Below are positions 16,004-23,157 of a stretch of DNA of 31,146 nucleotides, one piece after another; position 1 is the first letter of the stretch; every line of letters begins with the position of its first letter. The position numbers and the translations under genes were made by a program. Origin of the DNA: an uncultured Prevotellaceae bacterium (GTDB lineage Bacteria > Bacteroidota > Bacteroidia > Bacteroidales > Bacteroidaceae); NCBI GenBank assembly GCA_902771155.1, contig CACXVS010000033.1:1-31146 (forward strand), read 5' to 3'. The notes under the pieces are model-generated. The model saw nothing but the letters and a program-made list of their open reading frames with translations. It was not told the DNA's origin and searched no databases.

Positions 16004-19000
16004 ATGAAACAGAAGATATATATCCTGCTCGCACTGCTCACCATGGCTGTGGGCGCGAGCGCAAGGGGAGGCGAAGGCGATTTATACTTCGTGGAACTCA
16101 CCGCCGACAGCAAGCCTGAAGGCGCATCGTTCACCATGACCTACACCGTGGGCTCGGACCCCGCACAGGACGTCAGTACATTCCTCATCGATGAGGTGGC
16201 TCCCGTGCCCGCCGGCGCACTAGTGACCCTCGCCGTAACCCCTGTTACGGGCTACGGCGTGACCAGCGTGAAGGCCGAGACCTTCATGGACGGCAGCGAG
16301 ATGCGGGCCCGCACCCGGGGCACCGACGCCGCTGACGGCATTACCATCCTCGGCGACGTTGAGATGACCAAGAGCGCCAGCAACCCTAATACCTACACCT
16401 TCACCATGCCTACGGCCAACGTGAGGATAGCACTGGGGTATAAATACATCGTCACGTCCGACATGATCAGTGTCGGTATGAGCGGGGAGTTCACTTATGA
16501 CAAGACGGAGAAGAAGCCCGACGTTGCAGTGAAGTTTAACAGCGGCGACGTCACCAAAGACTTCGACATCAGCTATTCGAACAATGTGAAGGCCGCCGCT
16601 AAAGACGCGAAGAATGCGCCCACCGTGACCGTCACCGCCAAGGCCACGAGCGAGCGCTTTACCGGCTCGGCATCGACGACCTTCGCCATCAGTCAGGCCA
16701 CGCTCTATGTGAAGAGCGGCATCACCGCCAGCGACAAGGTGTATGACGGCACGGCCACGGCCACCATCGACTGCTCGAAGGCGGTGCTCGAAGGACTGGT
16801 CAGTGGCGACAAGGTCACCGTTACCGGTGTCACCGGCGCATTCAACTGGGTAGAAGTTTATGCGGACAATTACGTCAACCTCAACTACGAGAACGCCAGC
16901 CTTAGTGGCACCGATGCCGGCAACTACACCCTCGATAAGGTCAACAGTCAGAAGACGGCCACGGCCAGTATCACCAGCGGCGGCGATGACCAGCCTGGTA
17001 CCACCGTGGTGAAAAATGAGGACGGCACGACGACCACCACGACCGTCACCATCGAGACCAACACCGACGGCTCCAACATTAAGACGATTACCGAGACGAC
17101 CACCGATGCTAACGGCAAGGCGGTGAAGAGCATCAAGACCATTGTCGAGGAAAATCAAAATGGCACCAAGACTGAGACCAAGACCGAGATTACCAGGGAC
17201 GCCGACGGCAAGGTGGTGAATAGTGTCGAGACCGTCGTTGTGACCTACGTTGACGGCTCACAGACTATGACCGAGACCACCATCGAAATGACCAGGGACA
17301 CCTATGGCAATGTGGTGAAGAGTATCGAGACCGTTGCCGTGACCGATGTCGATGGTATCCAGACCACGACTGAGACCACGACCGAGATTACCAGGGACGC
17401 CGACGGCAAGGTGGTGAAGAGTGTCGAGACCGTCGTGACTGATGACAATGGTATCCAGACCACGACCGTGACCACCATCGAAACCAAGGCTGATGGCACC
17501 GTGAGAAAGGATGTCCTCGAGACCTTCGCCGACGGCACCTCGCATGAGTCCGTCACCGAGACCGCGCCTGATAACTCCATGAAAGTGACCGAGACTAAGA
17601 CCAATCCCGATGGAACTACAGAGACCACCGAGAAATTCGTCGGTAAGCCCACGCTCGGTGAAGAGTCGAACGTTACAGACCCTGTTAGCGGCAAAACCGA
17701 GAGCTTCAGTAAGATTGAGGACGACGGTAGCAGCATCCTCTCTGCCATCACCAATGCCAGCCTCTCTGTTGCCACCGCAGACGCTGACAACATCAGCTTA
17801 GTGCAGAGTTCCCAAACCGTCGAGAAGAATGGTGAGGTCGTCAAATCGGAATATTCGCAATCACTCAAAGCAAAGAAGGGCAGCGGAAATATCAGGCTGG
17901 TGGTTTCGGCTAGTGTTTTAAAGCATAAAACCTTTGAGAAAGATGCTATGAAGAAGGGCCACATCATCTGTACGAATAAGGGCGTCGTACGAGGCTTTGG
18001 ATCCCAGCTGAGAAAAGGCTCCTTAAAGGCCCACACCCGCGCCGACGGCTCTGACGACGGCATGATAGAAATTGAGTCGGGAGTGGAATACGAGATTCTC
18101 ACCGATGGCGACCTCGTACTCACACTCATGACCTCAGAGGGCGATGTGGAAATCACCAACATCAACATTACTGAACCCGACGAGCCCACGGAATACGTGA
18201 CTGTCCCGATCAGCTCAGCCAAACAGGTTCCGTATTGCAGCGACAAGAACCTGGACTTCACCGATAAGCCTGAGCTGAAGGCCTATGTGGCAACAGGCTA
18301 TGACAAGGCTAAGGGTACCATCTGGCTCACTCGTGTGAAGCAGGTACCTGCCGGGACGGGCTTCTTGCTGACAGGCGAAGAAGGCGACTACGAGGTGCCA
18401 GTATCCGAGAGCGCCAGCGACTGCTATTATAAGAATATGTTCAAGGGCACGCTCGAAGGAACTACGATTCAGACGACAGACGGCAAATACACGAATTATT
18501 ACCTGTCGAATGGAACCGCTGGTGTGGGCTTCTACAAGGTGACGAAGGAAGAGGGCGTGAAGGTAGGTGCCAACCGTTGCTATCTGCCTATCCTGACGGA
18601 GATTCCTGCCAACGGCAGCACAGGCGACACCGAGCTCATCAAGGTATCAGCCGCCAAACAGGTGCCTTACTATACGAGCAAGAACCTCGACTTCACGACG
18701 ATGGAGGCTCAGGGCGTAAAGGCTTACACGGCCACAGGTTATAATTATAACACTGGTGTCATCTGGCTCACCCGTGTGAAGAAAGTTCCTGCCCAGACGG
18801 GTATCTTGGTGATGACCGATAAGTCTGGGGAGTACAACGTTCCCACGGCCTCGGTTCAATCAGTCTATGAGAATATGTTCGTAGGCTCTGAAACAGCTCA
18901 GACCATCTACACCACTGAGACGGTTGGAGACATAGAGTATATCAACTATTACTTGTCGAATGGTGCGAGTGGCGTGGGTTTCTACAAGGTGACGAACCCA

Positions 19001-19321
19001 GATGGTGTGAAGATGGGTGCCAACCGCTGCTACCTGCCGATTCCGAAGCGTGATGCCGCCTCCGGAGCCCGTGGTAAGAACTCTGAAACGGAAGCCTTCT
19101 GTCAGTTGATTCTCTCAGACGAGAGTAACGACGACGTCATCGCCATCCCCGTCTTTGGTGGCATGAACGGTGAGGATGACGGCACAGCCGGAATTGAAGT
19201 TCAATCTTCAATCTTCAATCTTCAATCAAACGACGTGTATTACAACCTCCAGGGCCAGCGTGTGGAGAAACCCAGAAAGGGTATCTATATCCACAATGGC
19301 CGCCGGGTTGTGATCAAGTAA
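16004..19321 (+). CDS. Secreted YDG-domain and Thr-rich repeat protein with T9SS-like tail
   Basis: 1105 residues. MKQKIYILLALLTMAVGASA is a signal peptide. Residues about 22-155 form an unassigned beta-rich domain. Residues about 160-230 (GEFTYDKTEKKPDVAVKF) and 232-323 (ASDKVYDGTATATID, GTDAGNYTL) match the Ig-like MBG/YDG repeats of bacterial adhesins. A Thr/Glu-rich, lysine-containing stalk follows at about 341-546, including three near-identical 33-residue units. Then comes a unique region (about 550-730) and two AKQVPYY modules (about 734-870 and 877-1015). The tail is YNLQGQRV...RVVIK, preceded by the heptanucleotide tract. Only 52 bases separate it from the previous gene, so the two form an operon. 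Its last 190 bases are almost identical to those of the C10 protease gene, pointing to gene conversion. Role inferred: long surface stalk or adhesin. Confidence 0.82.
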   Translation: MKQKIYILLALLTMAVGASARGGEGDLYFVELTADSKPEGASFTMTYTVGSDPAQDVSTFLIDEVAPVPAGALVTLAVTPVTGYGVTSVKAETFMDGSEMRARTRGTDAADGITILGDVEMTKSASNPNTYTFTMPTANVRIALGYKYIVTSDMISVGMSGEFTYDKTEKKPDVAVKFNSGDVTKDFDISYSNNVKAAAKDAKNAPTVTVTAKATSERFTGSASTTFAISQATLYVKSGITASDKVYDGTATATIDCSKAVLEGLVSGDKVTVTGVTGAFNWVEVYADNYVNLNYENASLSGTDAGNYTLDKVNSQKTATASITSGGDDQPGTTVVKNEDGTTTTTTVTIETNTDGSNIKTITETTTDANGKAVKSIKTIVEENQNGTKTETKTEITRDADGKVVNSVETVVVTYVDGSQTMTETTIEMTRDTYGNVVKSIETVAVTDVDGIQTTTETTTEITRDADGKVVKSVETVVTDDNGIQTTTVTTIETKADGTVRKDVLETFADGTSHESVTETAPDNSMKVTETKTNPDGTTETTEKFVGKPTLGEESNVTDPVSGKTESFSKIEDDGSSILSAITNASLSVATADADNISLVQSSQTVEKNGEVVKSEYSQSLKAKKGSGNIRLVVSASVLKHKTFEKDAMKKGHIICTNKGVVRGFGSQLRKGSLKAHTRADGSDDGMIEIESGVEYEILTDGDLVLTLMTSEGDVEITNINITEPDEPTEYVTVPISSAKQVPYCSDKNLDFTDKPELKAYVATGYDKAKGTIWLTRVKQVPAGTGFLLTGEEGDYEVPVSESASDCYYKNMFKGTLEGTTIQTTDGKYTNYYLSNGTAGVGFYKVTKEEGVKVGANRCYLPILTEIPANGSTGDTELIKVSAAKQVPYYTSKNLDFTTMEAQGVKAYTATGYNYNTGVIWLTRVKKVPAQTGILVMTDKSGEYNVPTASVQSVYENMFVGSETAQTIYTTETVGDIEYINYYLSNGASGVGFYKVTNPDGVKMGANRCYLPIPKRDAASGARGKNSETEAFCQLILSDESNDDVIAIPVFGGMNGEDDGTAGIEVQSSIFNLQSNDVYYNLQGQRVEKPRKGIYIHNGRRVVIK
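17171..17464 (+). repeat. Three tandem coding repeats of about 99 bp
   Basis: Units at 17171-17269, 17270-17368 and 17369-17464 encode 33, 33 and 32 residues of the pattern TETxTExTRDxxGxVVxSxET. Units 1 and 3 share long identical nucleotide runs. More diverged half-units extend the repeat on both sides (about 17026-17640). Confidence 0.88.
19200..19227 (+). repeat. Perfect heptanucleotide tandem repeat (4 x TTCAATC)
   Basis: Four identical TTCAATC units, the most regular of the three tracts. It is in frame, encodes QSSIFNLQS and is followed by the last 31 codons, which carry the sorting-like tail. Confidence 0.92.
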
Positions 19322-19345
19322 CGCCTACACCTTATTAATAATAAA

Positions 19346-19382
19346 AATCCCGAAATGCTTGTTCGTTTCGGGATTTTTTTTG
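19346..19382 (+). terminator. Intrinsic terminator of the adhesin operon
   Basis: AATCCCGAAA (19346-19355) pairs with TTTCGGGATT (19366-19375), followed by a run of eight Ts. The 10-base loop holds the CTTG -33 box of the next promoter. Confidence 0.88.
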
Positions 19383-19390
19383 TATCTTTG
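19358..19390 (+). promoter_or_regulatory. Promoter of the FtsB-like gene, overlapping the terminator
   Basis: CTTG at 19358-19361, a 21-base spacer, TATCTTTG at 19383-19390. ATG 19409 lies 19 bases beyond the -7 box, so the leader is about a dozen bases. Confidence 0.78.
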
Positions 19391-19408
19391 CAGCCAAATA
19401 AGAAAGAA

Positions 19409-19765
19409 ATGAAAGTTATCAATAGTATTAAGACCTTCCTGCTCCGTTTGTGGCACTCGATGTTCCTGAAATATGCCTTCGTGCTCATTGCCGGTGTAGC
19501 CATCGTGGGATTCCTTGACGACAATAGCGTATGGAGTCATATGAAGAACCGGCAGCGCATTAATGAACTGATGGAGGAAACGGAGAAGTATAATGCTGAA
19601 TATAAGCGTGACCAGGCACAGATCCGTGAACTGGACAGGAACCCGAAGGCCATTGAGAAGATAGCCCGTGAGCGCTATTTCATGAAGGCCGACGACGAGG
19701 ATATCTTTGTACTCAGTGATGACGACCGCAAGCCGAAATCCTTGGCTCATGAGAAGACTGAATAG
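19409..19765 (+). CDS. FtsB/DivIC-like septum formation initiator protein
   Basis: 118 residues from ATG 19409. An upstream in-frame start at 19355 lies inside the terminator and is rejected. The layout is a short basic cytoplasmic end (1-21), one membrane helix (YAFVLIAGVAIVGFL, 22-36), a coiled coil (45-78, NRQRINELMEETEKYNAEY) and then the family signature RNPKAIEKIARERYFMK. The family forms the FtsB/FtsL/FtsQ divisome subcomplex in the cytoplasmic membrane. The acidic tail DDEDIFVLSDDD is typical of Bacteroidetes versions. It overlaps the next gene by 17 bases. FtsB versus DivIC is a naming matter that sequence alone does not settle. Confidence 0.88.
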   Translation: MKVINSIKTFLLRLWHSMFLKYAFVLIAGVAIVGFLDDNSVWSHMKNRQRINELMEETEKYNAEYKRDQAQIRELDRNPKAIEKIARERYFMKADDEDIFVLSDDDRKPKSLAHEKTE

Positions 19766-20150
19766 TTTACAGACGGCTATTTACCTGATAGGAGCCCTGC
19801 TGATGGCAGTGGGAGCAGGAACGAGTATGCTGGCCTGGAGGCCCGCACCTTATGTGTTTGCCGTGGGGGCCGTCTGTTTCGTGTCGATGCAGGTGCTGCA
19901 GCGCTACGACGGAACCAGCATCGTCATCCGCCGTTTGCGCAGGATGATGCTCATCAGCGATTTCTTCTTCCTGTTGTCGGCAGTGCTGATGATAGCCCAC
20001 GCAAACAACTTCCTGGGACTGGACTATATCACCTATATAGAGTATGTGTACAACAAATGGGTTATTACCCTTTTGATAGCTGCTATTCTGCAACTGTATT
20101 CTACACACAGAATCAGCAAAGAGCTGGAGAAAGAGGCAAAAAAACTATAA
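19749..20150 (+). CDS. Small four-helix membrane protein, function unknown
   Basis: 133 residues if the start is ATG 19749 (MRRLNSLQTA). Starting there removes an unlikely N-terminal stretch that would overlap the FtsB-like gene more deeply. Four hydrophobic segments are visible: about 7-29 (AIYLIGALLMAVGAG), 35-51 (YVFAVGAVCFVSMQVL), 68-88 (LMLISDFFFLLSAVLMIA) and 105-122 (WVITLLIAAILQLY). The C-terminus is basic (KELEKEAKKL). The 17-base overlap with the divisome gene implies translational coupling, so a role near division or the envelope is possible, but I recognise no family motif. A terminator follows immediately. Confidence 0.82.
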   Translation: MRRLNSLQTAIYLIGALLMAVGAGTSMLAWRPAPYVFAVGAVCFVSMQVLQRYDGTSIVIRRLRRMMLISDFFFLLSAVLMIAHANNFLGLDYITYIEYVYNKWVITLLIAAILQLYSTHRISKELEKEAKKL

Positions 20151-20155
20151 AAGAG

Positions 20156-20190
20156 TGCGCATTTGTTTTAAAATGCGCAAATTTTTTTTT
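20156..20190 (+). terminator. Intrinsic terminator after the membrane-protein gene
   Basis: TGCGCATTT (20156-20164) and AAATGCGCA (20171-20179) form a 9-bp stem with a 6-base loop, followed by nine Ts. Confidence 0.9.
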
Positions 20191-20209
20191 ATACTTCAAT
20201 ATATCGTTG

Positions 20210-20217
20210 TACATTTG
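20210..20217 (+). promoter_or_regulatory. -7 box of the lipoprotein-pyrC-MetH-domain operon
   Basis: TACATTTG fits TAnnTTTG. The -33 region 20 bases upstream is a T-run rather than a clear TTTG. ATG 20238 is 20 bases downstream. Confidence 0.6.
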
Positions 20218-20237
20218 CGCCACGAAACGTTTTTTTT

Positions 20238-21041
20238 ATGAATAAGATCCTATATGCATTGGTCGTGGTGACTACGCTTGTTTCCTGTGCTGAGTCTTAC
20301 TCGATTCAGGGCTCTTCCTCTGTGTCGGCACTCGATGGGAGCAAGCTTTACCTGAAGACCGTGTCGGATCAGGAACTGAAAAATCTGGATTCTTGTGATG
20401 TGGTACATGGTAAGTTCCGCTTTGTAGGACTGCTTGATACCGTGAAACTGGCCAACCTCTATATGGACGATGAACCGCTGATGATGCCTGTAGTGGTGGA
20501 GAAAGGTGAGATAGAGATCCGTATCGACAATACCGGGCGCACTGTCAGTGGTACGCCGCTGAACGAGAAGCTCTATGAGTTTATCCATCGTCACGACCAG
20601 ATCAGCAATGAGTTGAACGAGCTGTCGCATAAGCAGAGTCAGATGCTGCTCGACGGTATCGATGAGGATATTATCAATCGCCAGCTTTCTATTGAGGCTG
20701 CACGTCTGGCCCAGCAGGAGGATAGTCTGGTTACCAATTTCATTGTGGAGAATTTCGACAATATCCTGGGGCCGGGTGTCTTTATGATGATGACTAGTGG
20801 CTATCCTTATCCTGTGCTGACTCCGCAGATTGAGGATATCATGAGCAAGGCCACCAGGAAATTCAAGGAAGACCCCTACGTCAAGGAGTATTACAAGACG
20901 GCTAATGAGATTCAGGCCCGCCAGAACGGACTTATGGATGACACGCCACAGCAACCTGCCGCACAGACGCCGCCTGCTCCAGAGCAACAGGTTGTGGCCG
21001 ACTCGATGCAGGCACCGCTGCTCAACTTTCCGCAGAAATGA
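20238..21041 (+). CDS. DUF4369-type lipoprotein
   Basis: 267 residues. The N-terminus MNKILYALVVVTTLVSC is a lipoprotein signal with lipobox LVSC and acylated Cys17. Residues about 22-125 look like DUF4369: SIQGSSS, DGSKLYLK, DSCDVVHGKFRFVG, VVVEKGEIEIRID, GTPLNEKLYEF. This beta-rich domain commonly precedes a thioredoxin domain in Bacteroidetes. Here there is no thioredoxin domain. Instead a helical region (about 125-230) and a Pro/Gln/Ala-rich tail follow. The start of pyrC overlaps its stop (ATGA at 21038-21041), so it heads a three-gene operon. Periplasmic or outer-membrane location is inferred; the function is unknown. Confidence 0.85.
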   Translation: MNKILYALVVVTTLVSCAESYSIQGSSSVSALDGSKLYLKTVSDQELKNLDSCDVVHGKFRFVGLLDTVKLANLYMDDEPLMMPVVVEKGEIEIRIDNTGRTVSGTPLNEKLYEFIHRHDQISNELNELSHKQSQMLLDGIDEDIINRQLSIEAARLAQQEDSLVTNFIVENFDNILGPGVFMMMTSGYPYPVLTPQIEDIMSKATRKFKEDPYVKEYYKTANEIQARQNGLMDDTPQQPAAQTPPAPEQQVVADSMQAPLLNFPQK

Positions 21042-22372
21042 GAACGCTGGTAAAAGGGGGAACAATCGTTAATGAGGGCAGGACATTCGACGGCTCCATT
21101 ATCATTGAAGACGAAATCATCAGTCAGATAATCCAAGGAAGTACCCTATCCGAAGCATCATTCGATGAAGTCGTTGATGCTTCGGGTTGTTTTGTATTGC
21201 CAGGCATCATCGACGACCACGTGCATTTCCGTGAGCCAGGACTGACGGAGAAAGCCGATATCGACAGCGAGAGCCGGGCTGCTGCAGCTGGTGGCGTGAC
21301 AACCTATTTCGACATGCCCAACACGGTGCCGCAGACGACGACACTGGAAGCCCTGGAAGAGAAATACTCGCTGGCTGCCCAGAAGAGTCATGTGAACTAT
21401 GCCTTCTTCTTTGGTGCTACCAACGATAACGTATCGCTGTTCCCCCGGCTTGATGTGCATCGTGTTCCCGGTATCAAGCTTTTCATGGGGTCGTCAACAG
21501 GCAACATGCTCGTGGATCGCCGGGAGGCCCTGGAGCATATCTTTGCCTCTGCTGAACTGCCTGTCATGACACATTGCGAGGATACGGATATCATCAATCG
21601 TAACATGGCCGAGGCCAGGCAGCAGTATGGAGAAGACCCGAAGGTGATCCATCATCCTGAGATCCGTAGTGAGGAAGCCTGCTATGAGAGTACACGAATG
21701 GCCGTGGAACTGGCCAGGAAGCACCAGGCCCGTCTGCATGTGGCTCACCTCACCACCGCCAAGGAACTGGAGTTGTTCCAGTCTTCATATTCCCATCTTC
21801 AATCCATCACCGCTGAGGCGACTGTGAGCCATCTCTATTTCTGTGACCGCGACTATGCCGCCCTCGGCACCCGTATCAAATGTAATCCCGCCATCAAGAC
21901 CGAGCACGATCGTGAGGCTCTGCGCGAAGCCCTCAACGATGGGCGCATCGCAGTGATTGGCACCGACCACGCCCCTCATCTGCTGACTCAGAAAACTGGT
22001 GGCTGTGCGAAAGCCGCCAGTGGCATGCCGATGATACAGTTCTCGCTGGTGACGATGCTGGAGCTGGTCGGTCAGGGTGTGCTCTCGCTTGAACGTCTGG
22101 TGGAGCTGATGTGCCACAACCCGGCCCGGCTCTTTGAGGTGCGTCGTCGCGGTTTCCTGCGTGAAGGTTATCAGGCCGATATCGTGCTGGTTCGTCCTCA
22201 AACAGGTTGGACGGTGACCAAGGAGACCATCCAGAGCAAGTGCGGCTGGAGTCCGATGGAGGGGCACATGTATCTCTGGCGCGTAGAGCAGACACTATGC
22301 AATGGTCATACGGTATATCGCCAGGGCCATATTGATTCGGATTATATCGGACAACCTGTTGCATTCAGATGA
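21038..22372 (+). CDS. pyrC: Dihydroorotase (class I)
   Basis: 444 residues. It catalyses reversible cyclisation of carbamoyl-aspartate to dihydroorotate, the third step of UMP synthesis, in the cytosol. Metal-binding His61 and His63 lie in HVHFREPG. Further ligands His179 (MTHCED) and His234/His237 (HVAHLTT) are present, as is catalytic Asp310 in GTDHAPH, so the active site looks complete. The length is normal for the amidohydrolase-type class I enzyme of Bacteroidetes. The start overlaps the lipoprotein stop by four bases and its own stop overlaps the next start by four. A loop at residues about 246-256 (FQSSYSHLQSI) is unlike the family sequences I remember and recalls the QSSIFNLQS repeat peptide of the surface genes. 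Confidence 0.93.
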   Translation: MRTLVKGGTIVNEGRTFDGSIIIEDEIISQIIQGSTLSEASFDEVVDASGCFVLPGIIDDHVHFREPGLTEKADIDSESRAAAAGGVTTYFDMPNTVPQTTTLEALEEKYSLAAQKSHVNYAFFFGATNDNVSLFPRLDVHRVPGIKLFMGSSTGNMLVDRREALEHIFASAELPVMTHCEDTDIINRNMAEARQQYGEDPKVIHHPEIRSEEACYESTRMAVELARKHQARLHVAHLTTAKELELFQSSYSHLQSITAEATVSHLYFCDRDYAALGTRIKCNPAIKTEHDREALREALNDGRIAVIGTDHAPHLLTQKTGGCAKAASGMPMIQFSLVTMLELVGQGVLSLERLVELMCHNPARLFEVRRRGFLREGYQADIVLVRPQTGWTVTKETIQSKCGWSPMEGHMYLWRVEQTLCNGHTVYRQGHIDSDYIGQPVAFR

Positions 22373-23157
22373 AAATCACCTACGATATCTCAGAACTGAC
22401 CCCCTATATCAGCTGGTCTTATTTCTTCTTTGCCTGGCAAGTGAAGGATGCGGCAGAGAAGGAGCGCCTTCGAAGGGAGGCTGAGGCTCTGTTGGCAGAA
22501 CTCGAAGGCAGATACCATGCTTACGGACTTTTTGAACTCTACGATGCCAATGCCGATGGCGATGATATGGTGGTTGGCCAAAAGCGTATCCCCCTGCTTC
22601 GCCAGCAACAGGGGCGTCCTCCCTATCTCTGTCTTTCCGACTTCCTCCGTCCGCAGTCTTCAGGCGTTAGCGACAGAATGGGGGTGTTTGCCACCTCGGT
22701 GGATATCGGTATGGAAACTGATTTTGATGCCGACCCTTATCAGAAGATGATGGCACAGCTGTTGGCCGACCGTCTGGCTGAGGCTGCTGCCGAACGAACT
22801 CACGAGCAGGTGAGAAAGGAGTATTGGGGCTATGCCAGTGACGAGCATCTGACCATAGAGGAGATGCTGGTGGAGAAGTTTCAGGGCATTCGTCCGGCCA
22901 TCGGATACCCTTCACTGCCTGATACCAGCCTGAACTTCGTGCTGGATGAGTTGCTGGATATGAAACAGATAGGTATTCGACTGACGGAGAGTGGCGCCAT
23001 GAAACCCCATGCCAGTGTGAGTGGACTGATGCTGGCCCATCCTCAGGCTCGTTATTTCTCGTTGGGGAAAATCGGTGAAGACCAGCTCCGTGACTATGCC
23101 CGTCGTAGGGGGCTTCCTGTAGAAGTGTGTCGGAAGTTCCTTGCTGCCAATCTTTAG
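22369..23157 (+). CDS. Free-standing MetH reactivation (AdoMet-binding) domain protein
   Basis: 262 residues that align along their whole length with the C-terminal activation domain of cobalamin-dependent methionine synthase. Landmarks are FFFAW near residue 20, DFLRP...GVFATSVDIG (91-114), DPYQKMMAQLLADRLAEAAAE (122-142), YWGY (152-155), GIRPAIGYP (173-181), LTESGAMKPHASVSG (205-219) and the GKIGEDQLRDYARRRG end. RPAxGY is the AdoMet-binding signature. The domain normally supplies AdoMet to re-methylate cob(II)alamin. No catalytic modules are attached, so it must act in trans on a MetH encoded elsewhere, as proposed for Thermotoga TM0269, or do another job. The aspartate of the E. coli IDW motif appears replaced by Ser15, and the protein is shorter than the E. 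coli domain. It overlaps pyrC by ATGA. Confidence 0.88.
   Translation: MKITYDISELTPYISWSYFFFAWQVKDAAEKERLRREAEALLAELEGRYHAYGLFELYDANADGDDMVVGQKRIPLLRQQQGRPPYLCLSDFLRPQSSGVSDRMGVFATSVDIGMETDFDADPYQKMMAQLLADRLAEAAAERTHEQVRKEYWGYASDEHLTIEEMLVEKFQGIRPAIGYPSLPDTSLNFVLDELLDMKQIGIRLTESGAMKPHASVSGLMLAHPQARYFSLGKIGEDQLRDYARRRGLPVEVCRKFLAANL

Larger units (their letters stand above)
19329..19390 (+). repeat. Direct repeat copy B flanking the two-gene adhesin block
   Basis: About 62 bases nearly identical to 13006-13066. It begins 8 bases after the YDG-repeat gene's stop and ends with the -7 box that drives the FtsB-like gene. The two copies are in the same orientation and 6.3 kb apart. Confidence 0.85.

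Noticed and set aside
15130..18261. Several 300-335 codon frames on the - strand opposite the two GC-rich adhesin genes
   Set aside because: They follow from the repetitive, codon-biased + strand genes, show no domain and cross gene borders without signals.
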